A DNA stretch of 64,000 nt, from the NCBI GenBank assembly GCA_030407315.1, contig JALQPE010002266.1, forward strand, positions 1-64,000. Direction: 5' to 3'. How positions within the stretch are numbered: the stretch's first letter is position 1; each line of letters starts with the position of its first letter. Position numbers and translations under genes: made by a program. A model generated the notes under the pieces. It saw nothing but the letters and a program-made list of their open reading frames with translations. It did not search any database and had not been told where the DNA came from. Below, one piece after another: positions 1-9,385 of this stretch. The DNA is from Asparagopsis taxiformis (lineage: Eukaryota > Rhodophyta > Florideophyceae > Bonnemaisoniales > Bonnemaisoniaceae).

Positions 1-677
1 TCTGACGTGTTTATAACCTTTTTAATACCATCGCAGCTGTGTGAACAGCGACCACATTCATTTCGAAGCGTACAGGGACACAATTCTCGAATTTGAGCCA
101 CTTTCAATGGAGGCAAACCGATCACGAGAGTATTACGATGCAGAAATGTCCGGTCGTCAGAATCCGAACTGGTGCGTTGCATATTTCCCGACATGCCGCT
201 GGAGCGACAAACCACGCTTTGGATGACCAAAGAGAAGCGGTATGAAGACGTGATTCGCCTCCGGTGTGCCGCCCATTGCCGGTCTGCCAGAAATGTTAGA
301 CTTTTGTGATGAGAGGGGCATCATGAAATTCATTGTGACCAATGCGCCGAAAGAGACGTGTAGTGCTGTCGCTCAAGCAATTGGACTGCGGGAGCGATTT
401 GGAAGCAACATTGTAGTTGCCGAGGAATGTGAATTTCCCAAGCCGCATCCGGCTCCGTATCTCAAGGCGTTGAAACTGGCGGTTTGAATGCGGACGAAGT
501 GGTGTTTTTGAGGATTTCTCCGAGCGGGATGAAGAGCGCTCTCGCGGCGGCAATTGTCACGTTGGGATGCTGTCCACGCAAAGCGAGGAGGTGCTGCGAG
601 GCGTTGGTGCGACATTGTGTGTTCATGACTATACGGACAGCATGATGCGGGACACTCTTACAGAGTGGTCAGAATGA
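1..677 (+). pseudogene. HAD-superfamily (subfamily IA) phosphatase, frameshifted
   Basis: Translated pieces in different frames line up as one HAD hydrolase. An N-terminal cap-like piece contains SDHIHFEAYRDT and later SGRQNP (about 41-226). A core piece (266-487) carries the motif II region FIVTNAP and the motif III lysine in EFPKPHPAPY. From about 490 to 600 the motif IV region VVFFEDSPSGMKSALAAG can be read only by changing frame at the T-run near 509-522. The natural stop is TGA at 675-677. Known HAD IA enzymes dephosphorylate small metabolites such as phosphoglycolate or sugar phosphates; the substrate cannot be told here. Motif I (DxD) lies upstream of the window or is lost in the first 40 bases. 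At least three or four indels are needed, several at homopolymers, so this is either a young pseudogene or a gene damaged by consensus errors. Confidence 0.7.
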
Positions 678-745
678 ATTTGGTGGTAATTCTTTAGGAG
701 TGGATGGTGTGTATCAGTTTTGTAACAAAAAGCAATATATTACAA

Positions 746-1256
746 TCAATTGAGCATCATGCTGGCCATTTGTGAGGCGGCAGCCTGTCTATCGCGTGTT
801 CTCTTCTCTTCTTGATATTGGCGGTCATCAGTAGGCAATTCGCGTCTGCAAATGGGGCATGTACAGTTTTTTTTGAGCCAGGAGTGACGCAATCGATGTG
901 AAAATAGTGGTGACACGGCAGCTTATAAACGGAATCGTCGTACTGAAACCTCAGTACAGATGGGACACGAGGGCATCTGACCATCGGCACTGGGTCGGGG
1001 TGTTTCAACGGGCAATGCTCGAATGGCTTCTGCGGAGGCGGGCGGCTTACCAGTGACGGACAAGTCTGCTAGACTTGAGAGCAGACGGCCAATCTCGTTG
1101 GAAAGGCGTTTCTCGCTCTGCGCCGTGCGACTGCTCCATTAGGGAGACCATGCCGGCTATTTGTAGAAGGGCTGCGCGGCTGCGGTTTTGCGAGGTGTTT
1201 TGAGCGGTGCTGGCTGAGTTTGTGTTAATGCCATGTTCCTGGAAGTATAGTTCCAT
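746..1256 (-). pseudogene. RNF126/RNF115-like RING-H2 E3 ubiquitin ligase, frameshifted
   Basis: Joining three frames on the minus strand gives a RING-H2 protein of about 170 residues. It opens MELYFQEHG, continues with the helix preceding the RING (TGKPPASAEAIRALP, a hallmark of the RNF126/RNF115/BCA2 group), and ends with a C-terminal RING: CPICTE, then CHHYFHIDC, then WLKKNCTCPICRREL, followed by a basic-acidic tail ending ASMMLN. All eight zinc ligands are present. Family members transfer ubiquitin from an E2 to substrate proteins in the cytosol. Frame changes fall near 1090-1110, 945-955 and 883-890. No N-terminal zinc finger typical of the animal proteins is visible. All functional residues survive and only single-base shifts are needed, so consensus errors are as likely as true decay. 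Confidence 0.72.
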
Positions 1257-1724
1257 GACGGTGGTGTGTTTGCAAGGTGTGGTGCGGCGGGACGGGGCGA
1301 GCAGCGGTGAAATGGAAGTGTGTGTAGAAGTGTAGAGTGTTATTCATCTACATGAAGGTTGGATGACGCGACACGGACAAGGTGGACAGCTGTTCGGCGA
1401 CGAGGAAAAGCGTGTTTTTTGATGGATTGGTACAAATCGTGGCACGTTGCATAATTGCGAATCCGAGCTAGGACAGCAGGAGAAAACGCTGGAATATGCA
1501 CCGTGAACTGTTTAAAAGTGGACAAGTGCCGTGACACGGGCCCCATCATTTTCCATTTTTTGCTTCAACACGTGGAATACTCTATGACAAGTCCACTGCC
1601 AATCAAACTTTTCCCGCCATGCGTCCAAACCGGTTTCGCATCCAGATCGACGACCCATTTCAAACCCCTCCACGGATCCAACTACGATCCGCTACTACTC
1701 TTTAATAACAAAACAATAACTAAT

Positions 1725-2251
1725 TCATCTCTTCTCACGCACTTCATCACCCACTAAAAACCCGTTATTCTCCGCCAGCCACGCCAGAGTGGCCGTCGGA
1801 ATTCCATCCGTCCCCGGCAAAATCTCCTCCATAAACCCACCAATAGTCACCAACGACGAGCCGAAAAGCGCCTGCAGCATAACCGCCGACATGGAGCCGT
1901 GACGATATCGAGCGCGTCACCGAGAAACGGCACCGCCAGACTTCCGGAGCCAATCAGGTCGATAGCGATACAAATGGCCAATTTGACCCATTTCTTGCCC
2001 TCCGGACCGCCCGTCTCGAGCACTTCCGGCACGCGTTCCGCGAAGCGCAACACCTCCGCCACGACGCTCTGCACCTGATCGGCGTCGATGCTCGTCGTCG
2101 AGTCGCGTCGCTTCTTCTCCGTCGCGCCCAGCCCGAACAATCCACCCTTGTCGCCGCGTCGCGTCTGCGCCTGCGTCGCAAACGTGTTGCCCAGTACCGT
2201 CGCCACTCCCACTTCCAGCGCTTTCACAATCAGATCGTTGGTCAGACTCAT
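1725..2251 (-). pseudogene. Unknown small membrane-associated protein, one frameshift
   Basis: The reading starts MSLTNDLIVKALEVGV and runs about 110 residues to FLGDALDIVTAP, where a one-base shift near 1895 is needed to continue into APMSAVMLQALFGSSLV, then EEILPGTDGIPTATLAWLAE and the stop at 1725-1727. The joined product is about 174 residues. Two hydrophobic stretches (WVKLAICIAIDLIGSG and MSAVMLQALFGSSLVTIGGF) suggest membrane association. The acidic EEILPGTD and TATLAW motifs look conserved rather than random, but I do not recognise the family and assign no function. The ATG was chosen because upstream in-frame sequence is arginine-rich, low-complexity and lacks a better start. Confidence 0.5.
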
Positions 2252-2985
2252 CGACGCGCGTCGTCGCGTGTCGACTCGCCGCGCGCACAGACGCGGACGT
2301 CGGCGCTGCACGCCCACTGGCACTAGCGCCGCACGATGGACCCCGATCGGCTGTGTTGGACAAAAGGCATGCATGGCGTGACGTGCAGCAACGCAATTTT
2401 CGCTGTCGAGGGGTGCAGCGATTCTCAATTTGCAGCTTTTGCGTGCGCGTTGTTGCGTGGATACACACGGGTGGCAGCGCGATCACATGTTCACGTGTAA
2501 CGTGTACTGTACAAGTGGTACGAAAAATTCAGTTGCAAATGTCCGAAACGTGGAACGGTCAGATTGATTTTGTTTGTTTGTCATCGCGCGCGTTCGTCGA
2601 CCGATCGGCGTTTGCAGAGTTGTATTCGTCATGTTCTCATTTGTCCGTCTTCAGGAGGTGTGCGCGAGGCAATAGACATAGCCTCACCAGGGATACTAAA
2701 TTAGAACTATTGTAGAGACTCGGTCTGTACGCATCAAAGCGGACATTTTGATTGCAGGAAAATACCTGAGAGCCATGCCACATCAAGTTGGGTTAGTCGG
2801 AAGGAAGCAATCGAGACAATGCGTTGCAACGACTCTGCATGATGATAACCATCGGTTTTCAACTTTGCGATACCAACTTTCATTGTCAAACGATTACTCG
2901 GAGCTGAAGGTACAAAATCAACCCTTCTGTCCAGTCAACAACTACGACCGGCCGGGCCCTTAGCGTCATTCGAAGCGGTCGAAAG
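2252..2985. other. Intergenic stretch, nothing recognised
   Basis: This spacer between the unknown membrane gene and the tRNA has only short overlapping open frames without family resemblance. It includes the presumed 5' region of the minus-strand gene at 1725-2251. Confidence 0.5.
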
Positions 2986-2991
2986 AAAAAA
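2986..2991 (-). terminator. RNA polymerase III terminator of tRNA-Gln
   Basis: A run of six T on the minus strand lies 10 bases beyond the 3' end of the tRNA, as expected for a Pol III stop. Confidence 0.75.
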
Positions 2992-3001
2992 GACATCCAA
3001 G

Positions 3002-3074
3002 AGTTCCTGCTGGGACTTGAACCCAGGCTTCGAGATTCAGAGTCTCGCGTGCTAACCAACTACACAACAGGAAC
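3002..3074 (-). tRNA. tRNA-Gln (anticodon CUG)
   Basis: The minus strand folds as a standard 73-nt cloverleaf. Acceptor GTTCCTG pairs with CAGGAAC, the D arm is GTGT/GCAC, and the anticodon stem CGAGA/TCTCG encloses the loop CTCTGAA, giving anticodon CTG for glutamine CAG codons. The variable loop is 4 nt. The T arm CTGGG-TTCAAGT-CCCAG pairs perfectly and carries the box B core. The discriminator base is U, as in eukaryotic tRNA-Gln. There is no intron. It appears functional and is nuclear in type. Confidence 0.95.
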
Positions 3075-3289
3075 TTTCCAATTTCAGGTGCTTCTCCTGT
3101 TAGAAATGCGGGGAAAATTTTACTTATTTGAAGAACAAGTTTTCTAATTTAGAACTGCACTGGGGTATCAAACGTTGGTCAGCTGTCAAGGGTCATCTAT
3201 CCATTACACTATAATTGCACGACGTGTCTTGAAGGACGTGCATCTGGGAATGAGCAAATCTGCTGTGTTGTCTATTACGTTTCACTCTT
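3075..3289. other. Short spacer, nothing recognised
   Basis: This separates the tRNA 5' end from the end of the next minus-strand gene. I see no coding or structural signal. Confidence 0.4.
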
Positions 3290-4102
3290 TCATTTCTTCT
3301 TGTCGGTGAGAAATCTAATCTTATGGTCAACAAATTTCCGTCTCCAATGCGGCAGAGCAAACCTACGAATAGCTGCCGGGATTTCACTCTCAAAGTCCTT
3401 AAAATCTTGTTCCGATGCAACGCGTGGCTCATTCGAGTCAACGGCATCCCTAAAAACGACCAACGAAATTCTTGCCTGTTTGCCAGTAATGTTACGCAAC
3501 ACTTTGGAATTAAATTTCAACTGCTCCTTCTCACTAAAGTTTCTCCTCACCCTTGGAATAAAAAACGCCTCTGAAGCTTGAAACAACTGCGAAGCCTTGC
3601 GTCTCAACGAAATAATATTTGCAACAATACTCAACAACTCTCTTTCACATGAGTCATCCGACACGTCCACCCAGCTCTCAACCCTCTTCTCGAGACGCAA
3701 CGACTCGTCTGCGAGGCGGGATCTTTCGGCGGACACGGCGGCAACGGAGCGGTCCATAGACGCGGCGGGCACGCGTGTGCAGATCCAGGGGATGAAGAGG
3801 CGGCTCTCGACAAAGTCGTGCAACTGCCAGTTATCGTGCAGGATGTAGCGGAGGGTATGGAGCATGTCGACGCGAACGGCGCGGGACGAGGGCGCGCAGA
3901 GGGCGGCTCGTTGGCGCGAGACGCGACGCTCCAGTCGGGTGAGGTCGCGAATTACGCCGAGATGATGCCAGCGCCATGCAGAGACGCGAAAGCGCGGCAG
4001 CGGCTCGGTGGGTGGCGCGGACGGCGACGCGGAGCGCGTCTGCAACTTGAAGTGTAGACGACGCGCGAATTCAAGCGGACTGTGGAGGTCGGAGAGGAAC
4101 AT
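3290..4102 (-). CDS. Hemerythrin-like (HHE fold) protein
   Basis: This uninterrupted frame encodes about 270 residues from the internal ATG (MFLSDLHSPLEFARR). An upstream in-frame ATG at 4178-4180 would add 26 residues of low-quality sequence. The pattern is four amphipathic helices. Helix 1 contains WRWHHLGVIRDL. Helix 2 contains LHDFVESRLFIPWI, which resembles the H-x3-E-x2-FxPW signature of HHE/hemerythrin domains. A fourth helix has ASEAFFIPRVRRNFSEKEQ, again like the family (E-x-x-FIP-x-V). The third-helix histidine is not evident, so di-iron binding may be lost or altered. Hemerythrin-like proteins bind O2 or NO, or act in iron and redox sensing. The C-terminus is basic (RKFVDHKIRFLTDKKK). 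Assignment is by pattern only. Confidence 0.5.
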   Translation of the reverse strand: MFLSDLHSPLEFARRLHFKLQTRSASPSAPPTEPLPRFRVSAWRWHHLGVIRDLTRLERRVSRQRAALCAPSSRAVRVDMLHTLRYILHDNWQLHDFVESRLFIPWICTRVPAASMDRSVAAVSAERSRLADESLRLEKRVESWVDVSDDSCERELLSIVANIISLRRKASQLFQASEAFFIPRVRRNFSEKEQLKFNSKVLRNITGKQARISLVVFRDAVDSNEPRVASEQDFKDFESEIPAAIRRFALPHWRRKFVDHKIRFLTDKKK

Positions 4103-4180
4103 GTTGCTAGTGATGACGACGGTCGTTGAGGTCGATTCGACGATGCATTGGCAGCATCTGGGCGTGGATGGATGCCGCAT

Positions 4181-4709
4181 AAATTGGGATGATTTAGGAA
4201 AGTTTGTGACGTTAGCAATTGAGTCGGTACACGTGTGCTGCCATGATGCGATTTGGACAGTATTTTTTTTTTGTGCATGGTCGCGAGTGGTCGTTTAGCA
4301 CGGTCGCGCACGACAACTCGAGCTTTTGATTTGCTGCGTAACGAACATACAGTCATTGATGTTGATTAGATCCATTTACTTGATTATTTTTGCGGCACAT
4401 ATCATACTGTATCTACGTGCTGCCGCAAACCGTTGATGATAGATACAGAAGCAACCTTCAGCTCGTGTGTGTGTCTAACCCTAAATCAAAGTTGCCCCGA
4501 AGGATGGGCGTGTTTGGGGCATCTGTAAATTGCTGTGCCTCATTACAGAGATCGGCTTGATGATCTAAACATTGAATCGTGCCTCAGTCAGTCCATTGCG
4601 TGAACGCTGCATAGCCACGTGGTAAACTGCAGAGTGTGGTAGCTGTGTACGTGCTCAACTTGTGCACTGATCCAATCGACCTTCAGCTGGGGCACTAACA
4701 TTCTACCTT
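4181..4709. other. Intergenic stretch, nothing recognised
   Basis: Promoter side of the hemerythrin-like gene. Only short chance frames are seen, and no repeats or RNA structures were recognised. Confidence 0.4.
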
Positions 4710-5346
4710 CTAACCTTTTAAACTTATATTGCTTGCATCTACCTTGCCGTCCACAACAGTCAATGCTGTGAATTTCACACCGTTGCTCATCGGCAGTTTT
4801 CCGATTCCTGAACCAAACGCCACCCGAGCAACCGCTTTTGCGCCGCTTGACACCGAAATTCCAAGTAGGCCCATTCCACATGTTGCAAACCAGACCACGC
4901 CGTTCACTTGCAGAACCACCTTGGCTATATGTCAGCAATATACATGCGCTCAATTTGCTGGTCATGACGTAAATACCGAGAGATCATAATATTCCTAAAT
5001 TGCAATTTGCACTGCGCATTGGCCTCACCGTTGTTGCAGTCTGTCCATACTTCCGCCCTTGCACAAACAGTAAACTTTGAGTGCTGCATCCACTCCGATA
5101 GTTGCGTTCGTTGTTTTCAAGCTACTGGCAAAACGAACCAGGACGTGCCCCCTGCCGATGCACCGCAATTGGAAAGTTCTCGTCGCACAATTCCAACCCA
5201 GCGCTCTCAAATTCCACCACCGTAGAAATAACAAATTTACAATCGTATGACAAGACGGGATCCACGAGATCAACATACGGAGGGTGGCGCAGAAATATGC
5301 AACACAACATCGTCTCAACGCCTTCTCGCACCCTACAATATCGCAA
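4710..5346 (-). CDS. Unknown gene, probably spliced or frameshifted (tentative)
   Basis: Three minus-strand pieces look protein-like and consecutive: RHPPYVDLVDPVLSYDCKFV with VVEFESAGLEL (5346-5122), then VRFASSLKTTNATIGVDAAL (about 5140-5025), then VLQVNGVVWFATCGMG with VARVAFGSGIGKLP (4919-4710, ending at a stop). A donor-like GTGAGG follows the second piece near 5027 and an acceptor-like ATATAG precedes the third near 4925, so an intron of roughly 90-100 nt is possible, but the phase does not close cleanly. I do not recognise the family. The 5' end would be head-to-head with the aminopeptidase gene starting at 5446. Confidence 0.3.
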
Positions 5347-5445
5347 TTCATCGGGCCGTATCTGTCAATACACTGCGCTACCGCACTCCTGTCTTGTGTG
5401 CTTCCATCCAATAACCCGCCGCCTTCCAGCCAGCCAATTCTTGCC

Positions 5446-7143
5446 ATGTCGATCCACCGTCTCTCCGCCTTTGTTACCTCAACTTTCCTCTCCGCCCGTC
5501 TAACCCGATCTGCCTTCCACTCTTGTCGCATCCAGCGCTCACCGTACACATCCACCCGTACGCGCAGATCGCTCACAATGGTCGCCACACCTCGCTCCGC
5601 TCCCGGCGTTCTCGACACCGATGCCCAAGGTGGTGTGCTCATCGCCCCTCGTGATGGCTGCATATCCGTCTCCACCGCGCCTTCCCTCGCCGACTATGCC
5701 ACCGAACTTCTCATCATTGCCGTGTGGGCCCCGGAGGACGACGATGCCGACTTTGTCCTACCCGACGCTGTTGCAGCCCTCAATTCGTCCGGTGTGCTGG
5801 ACGAGCTCGTAGCCGATGCCGAGTTCAAAGGAAAGTCTGGCTCGAGTACTGATGTCGTCCGTGTTGTCGGCTCTTCCGCCAAACGAATTGGACTCTATGG
5901 TCTCGGCAAAAAGAGTGAGTGCCGGTCCGAATGCTGCATCCGCTGCCGCCAAATATGCAGTGCAAAAGGCAATGGCCGTCAAGTCTTGCACCACTGTTGG
6001 GCTCTTCATTGATGCTCCGAGTGACAAGGCAATTGCGTCTGCTGCAGAGGGCGCACATGTTGGCGCCTATATCGATGAGAGTATAAGGAGAAGAAGGAAT
6101 CAGAGAAAGTCCAACTGAATTGCAGATTGTTGGTGTGGCATCTAGCGCTGAAACTACAGCCGCAATTGCGAGGGGCTGCGCCATTGCTACCGGTGTCATC
6201 ACTACGAAGGAGGTGATCACTGCGCCAGCAAATGCGCTTACTCCAGCGACGCTAGCATTGGCTGCGGAAATGGTCGCAAAAGAGGTAGGCTTGACAGCGA
6301 AGGTTATGGGACGTGCTGAATGCGAGGCCCTCGGAATGGGGTCATACCTTGGCGTTGTCGCGGATCAACTGATGAGCCCAAATTTATCCATTTAACATAT
6401 TCGCCACCTGATGGTGTTGCGAAGAAGAAGCTTTGCGTTGTAGGCAAGGCTGTTACGTTTGATACCGGGGTACCAATCTGAAAGTCGGTAAGAGCATGAT
6501 CGAGCTAATGAAGTTCGACATGGGTGGTGCCGGTGTCGCATTGGGAACTGCCAAGGCGATCGGTACATTGAAACCGAAAGGCGTTGAAGTGCACTTTATT
6601 ATGCCCGCAGTAGAGAATATGCTGAGTGACCGCGCCATCCATCCAGGTGACGTCCTCAAGGCGTCGAATGGTAAAACGGTTGAGGTAATAAACACAGATG
6701 CTGAAGGGCGTCTCTGTCTCGCGGATGCGCTTGTGTACGCGGAGAAGCTTGGGAGGTTGACTACATTGTGGATATGGCGACACTAACAGGTGCCATCATT
6801 ATCGCTTGGGCAATGAGGTCACGGGCATGTGGACACCTTCCGATGAATTTTCCGAAGAGCTGTTATCGGCATCCAAGGCAGTCGGTGAACAAATGTGGCG
6901 CATGCCGCTTGTTGAAGAGTACACGGAGCAGCTGAAGAGTAAGTGCGCTGACCTGCGAAATATTGGTGCCGGTGGTGCTGGAAGCTCCATCATTGCGGCA
7001 TTGTTCCTCAAGGAATTTGTGACAACAAAGCAATGGGCGCATCTTGATATTGCAGGACTTGCTGGTATGACAAGAAGGGAGGTGCTACTGGGTGGGGTGT
7101 GAAAACGATGGTGCAATGGATTGAAACTCACAGTTCAGCTTAG
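5446..7143 (+). pseudogene. Leucyl aminopeptidase (peptidase M17), multiply frameshifted
   Basis: Pieces in all three frames assemble into one full-length M17 aminopeptidase of about 560 residues. An N-terminal serine/arginine-rich segment (MSIHRLSAFVTSTF onward) looks like a plastid or mitochondrial transit peptide; a second ATG at 5578 would give the mature form. The catalytic domain has [11 protein letters not shown], then NLKVG, then [17 protein letters not shown] and NIGAGGAGSSIIAALFL. These supply the metal and catalytic residues (two Lys, Asp, Asp, Asp/Glu, Arg) known for LAP. M17 enzymes are two-metal hexamers that release N-terminal residues, acting in protein turnover. At least six frame changes are required, near 5913, 6077, 6121, 6365, 6468, 6750 and 6800. 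All catalytic residues survive, so decay would have to be very recent, or the indels are consensus errors. Confidence 0.85.
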
Positions 7144-7303
7144 AAGTATGGTAGTCATGTACTGTGGACAGATTGGTGACAGATACCTTGTGGAAAACGT
7201 AGTCAATGTTGTTACCAACAGAAGTAAACAAGTGTGAGTTTGAAAGTGATCATTTTATAGTACATACAAGCACAATAAGCACGTCTAAATTTGTAGCGCT
7301 ACT

Positions 7304-7719
7304 TTAACAAAAGGGAGTATACAAGGCGTCAGGAACTAGGCAGTCTTCCAGCATATGCTCGGGTTGGGGTGCGGGGTCAGAATCCGACTTGGACACCGTC
7401 TCGGGCTTCTTCTGGAACTGTTCGGTGAGGGTGAGCGCCGGCATGAGCGGCTGGGGCTGGTGAGGAGTATGCGGTTTGGAAATACTGGAGATCGGACAAA
7501 CGGGGCCGCCAACGGGGGCGGCGCGCGGAGGCAAGGCAGGTGATCGGGAGGCGATGTGTTAATTCCGGGCTCGTAGTTGGCGATCATGTTTGCGGTGGGA
7601 TGCGTGGAAAGAAGTTGTGTGTCGATGGTGCGTGCATGGGCGGGGGCGGGGCGTGGCGGTCGCATGGTTGGGGAGTTTGACGGGCTTTTAACTCGAGGCT
7701 GCGGTGGGTTTGGAGTCAT
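7304..7719 (-). CDS. Proline-rich hypothetical (doubtful)
   Basis: Two overlapping minus-strand frames are rich in Pro, Ser and Arg. One starts MTPNPPQPRVKSPSNSPTM; the other ends in EHMLEDCLVPDALYTPFC. They could be one low-complexity protein with a frameshift near 7530, in keeping with neighbouring broken genes. No domain is visible and the reading may be chance on GC-biased DNA. Confidence 0.2.
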
Positions 7720-7938
7720 GTGTGCGGTGCGGTTTGGTTGGATGAAATTGTATGCGGGCTGGCTTTACAGTGAGCGGCGATCTTTTCAATGGGGAGATGT
7801 TTTACTGGTGATCTTTGCAGATTTGGAGTTTGCATGTGATTGAAGTTTGAAATTTATTTATTTAATACAGGCCAAGAAAGTTGAGTGTGTATTTGCAGGC
7901 AGCCAATCAAATTGCAGAAGTAGATATGTTGACAGTGT

Positions 7939-8539
7939 TCAATTGCAATGATGTGACACAAATGCGCGCGAAATGGTGGCGGATAATGAGCGTGATTGTG
8001 GGCCACGCGAGGGACGCCGGTTACAGCTTTTTGCACAAATAATGAATACAATACGTGTACAGCGGACAATCAATGACATCTCTTCGGCCTTTTCATTTTG
8101 CGAAACAGCATACGCATGAGCGCCTTTGTGCGTCTCAGCAGCGCAGTACACGATGTCGAACAATGGTACTTGCCACTTCCCACTGCTTGGTATCAAACGA
8201 ACAGCGATCAATGCTGCCATTCAACGACATAAACTCTTCCTTGCCAGTGATCACACTATCAAACGTCCAGCTCCTCGTCGTGCTATACTCCTCCGTCTCC
8301 GTACAGCTCGGAAACTGTTTCTTCAGATCATCAATCGCCTGAGCGGCGGGTCGCGGAGTAGCCTTGCGCCTCATCGACCATCCATCAGCCCGTCGGGCGG
8401 ATTCGACGGTCGGCGACTCGAGCTCCGCGATGTATTCTGCGGTGTACGCGAGAGCCTCGAACGGAAAGTCGTCGTTGAACAGAGCATGCGGACGTGCACT
8501 ATACGACGAATGCATGTCAGCTTCGTAGTCCAGTTCCAT
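7939..8539 (-). pseudogene. Unknown protein, one frameshift
   Basis: The gene starts MELDYEADMHSSYSARPHAL and continues to about SFDTKQWEV. After a one-base shift near 8170 it reads on in another frame as PLFDIVYCAAETHKGAHAYA, followed by MSLIVRCTRIVFIICAKSC. The joined protein is about 190 residues, acidic and aromatic in its N-terminal half. The hydrophobic strand ending in CAKSC resembles a buried core beta-strand rather than a transmembrane helix. I do not recognise the family. Coding potential is argued by the sensible join, not by homology. Confidence 0.4.
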
Positions 8540-8600
8540 GGTGTCGATGGGGGCGATGGGTCGGACGGACAGTCGGCGACGAGAAGAGAGTAGTTTGTGT

Positions 8601-8625
8601 CGCGATGCGATGCGATACGATACGA
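8601..8625. repeat. Pentanucleotide microsatellite (GCGAT/ACGAT)
   Basis: Imperfect tandem array in which GCGAT copies pass into ACGAT copies. Confidence 0.7.
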
Positions 8626-9180
8626 CGGGTGATGTGCTTTACGGCGAGTTGGCGGACGGACAAGTCGAGCTGTCCATAGCGATGTAGAGCGTCGGTGGCG
8701 CAGCGGTTATATATGGCGATGATTGCCGACACGAAACATGAGGCGGCGGGTGCAACAGACGGCGAGTTGGGCGCATGGTGTGTGGGGAAAACAAACAGCA
8801 TGTGGTGGGGCGGGGGTGGTGGAAATCGCAAGTGTAGAGGGTTTGTGGACGGACGGGAGTGTCACGCGTAGTTTGCGAGATCTCGACACGCTGGACGGGC
8901 GTGTGCGATGATTTGGCAGGGGCAGAGTGTTCATTTGGGTTGACGGCCAAATGATGGCTCCATGTCGGATGGAGGGGATGCAAAAAATTATGGGAAATGA
9001 AGCTGGGTAGCTGTCAGGCGGGATTGAATAGAATGGATAACACGTGTAGGGAGGTTATGCGGCGTGTAGATAGATACGACGGGATGTGGAGGCGCGTTGT
9101 GTCTGCACTCGCTGTATGGCGCGCTATGCTGTACACGGCATTCCAGTCGGGCATGTTATGCTCTCCGCATGGAATGTGCC

Positions 9181-9203
9181 GATGCGATGCGATTCGATTC
9201 GAT
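9181..9203. repeat. Pentanucleotide microsatellite (GCGAT/TCGAT)
   Basis: Imperfect tandem array in which GCGAT copies pass into TCGAT copies. It resembles the array about 580 bases upstream. Confidence 0.7.
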
Positions 9204-9385
9204 CACATGAGTTGTTTCTCGCGCTTGGCCGCATGTACAGCTGACGTGTACCGACACACAGTTTCTGTTGGCAGCGACGCACGTATCACATTGCAGCGCA
9301 GCACATACAGAGGTGGTGCTAGACCCCATCTGTCAGGAGGAGCGCCTTGCACACATTTTATTATTTTTTTAAACAAAAAACAAAT

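Larger units (their letters stand above)
8540..9385. other. Intergenic stretch with two short microsatellites
   Basis: No gene is recognised. It holds the upstream region of the minus-strand gene ending at 8539 and two similar GCGAT/TCGAT microsatellites (listed separately). Confidence 0.4.

Noticed and set aside
2748..2963. 71-residue plus-strand frame before the tRNA
   Set aside because: No family resemblance and no conserved pattern.
5025..5675. 216-residue minus-strand frame overlapping the aminopeptidase N-terminus
   Set aside because: Most of it is antisense to clear aminopeptidase coding sequence; only its last part may belong to the tentative gene at 4710-5346.
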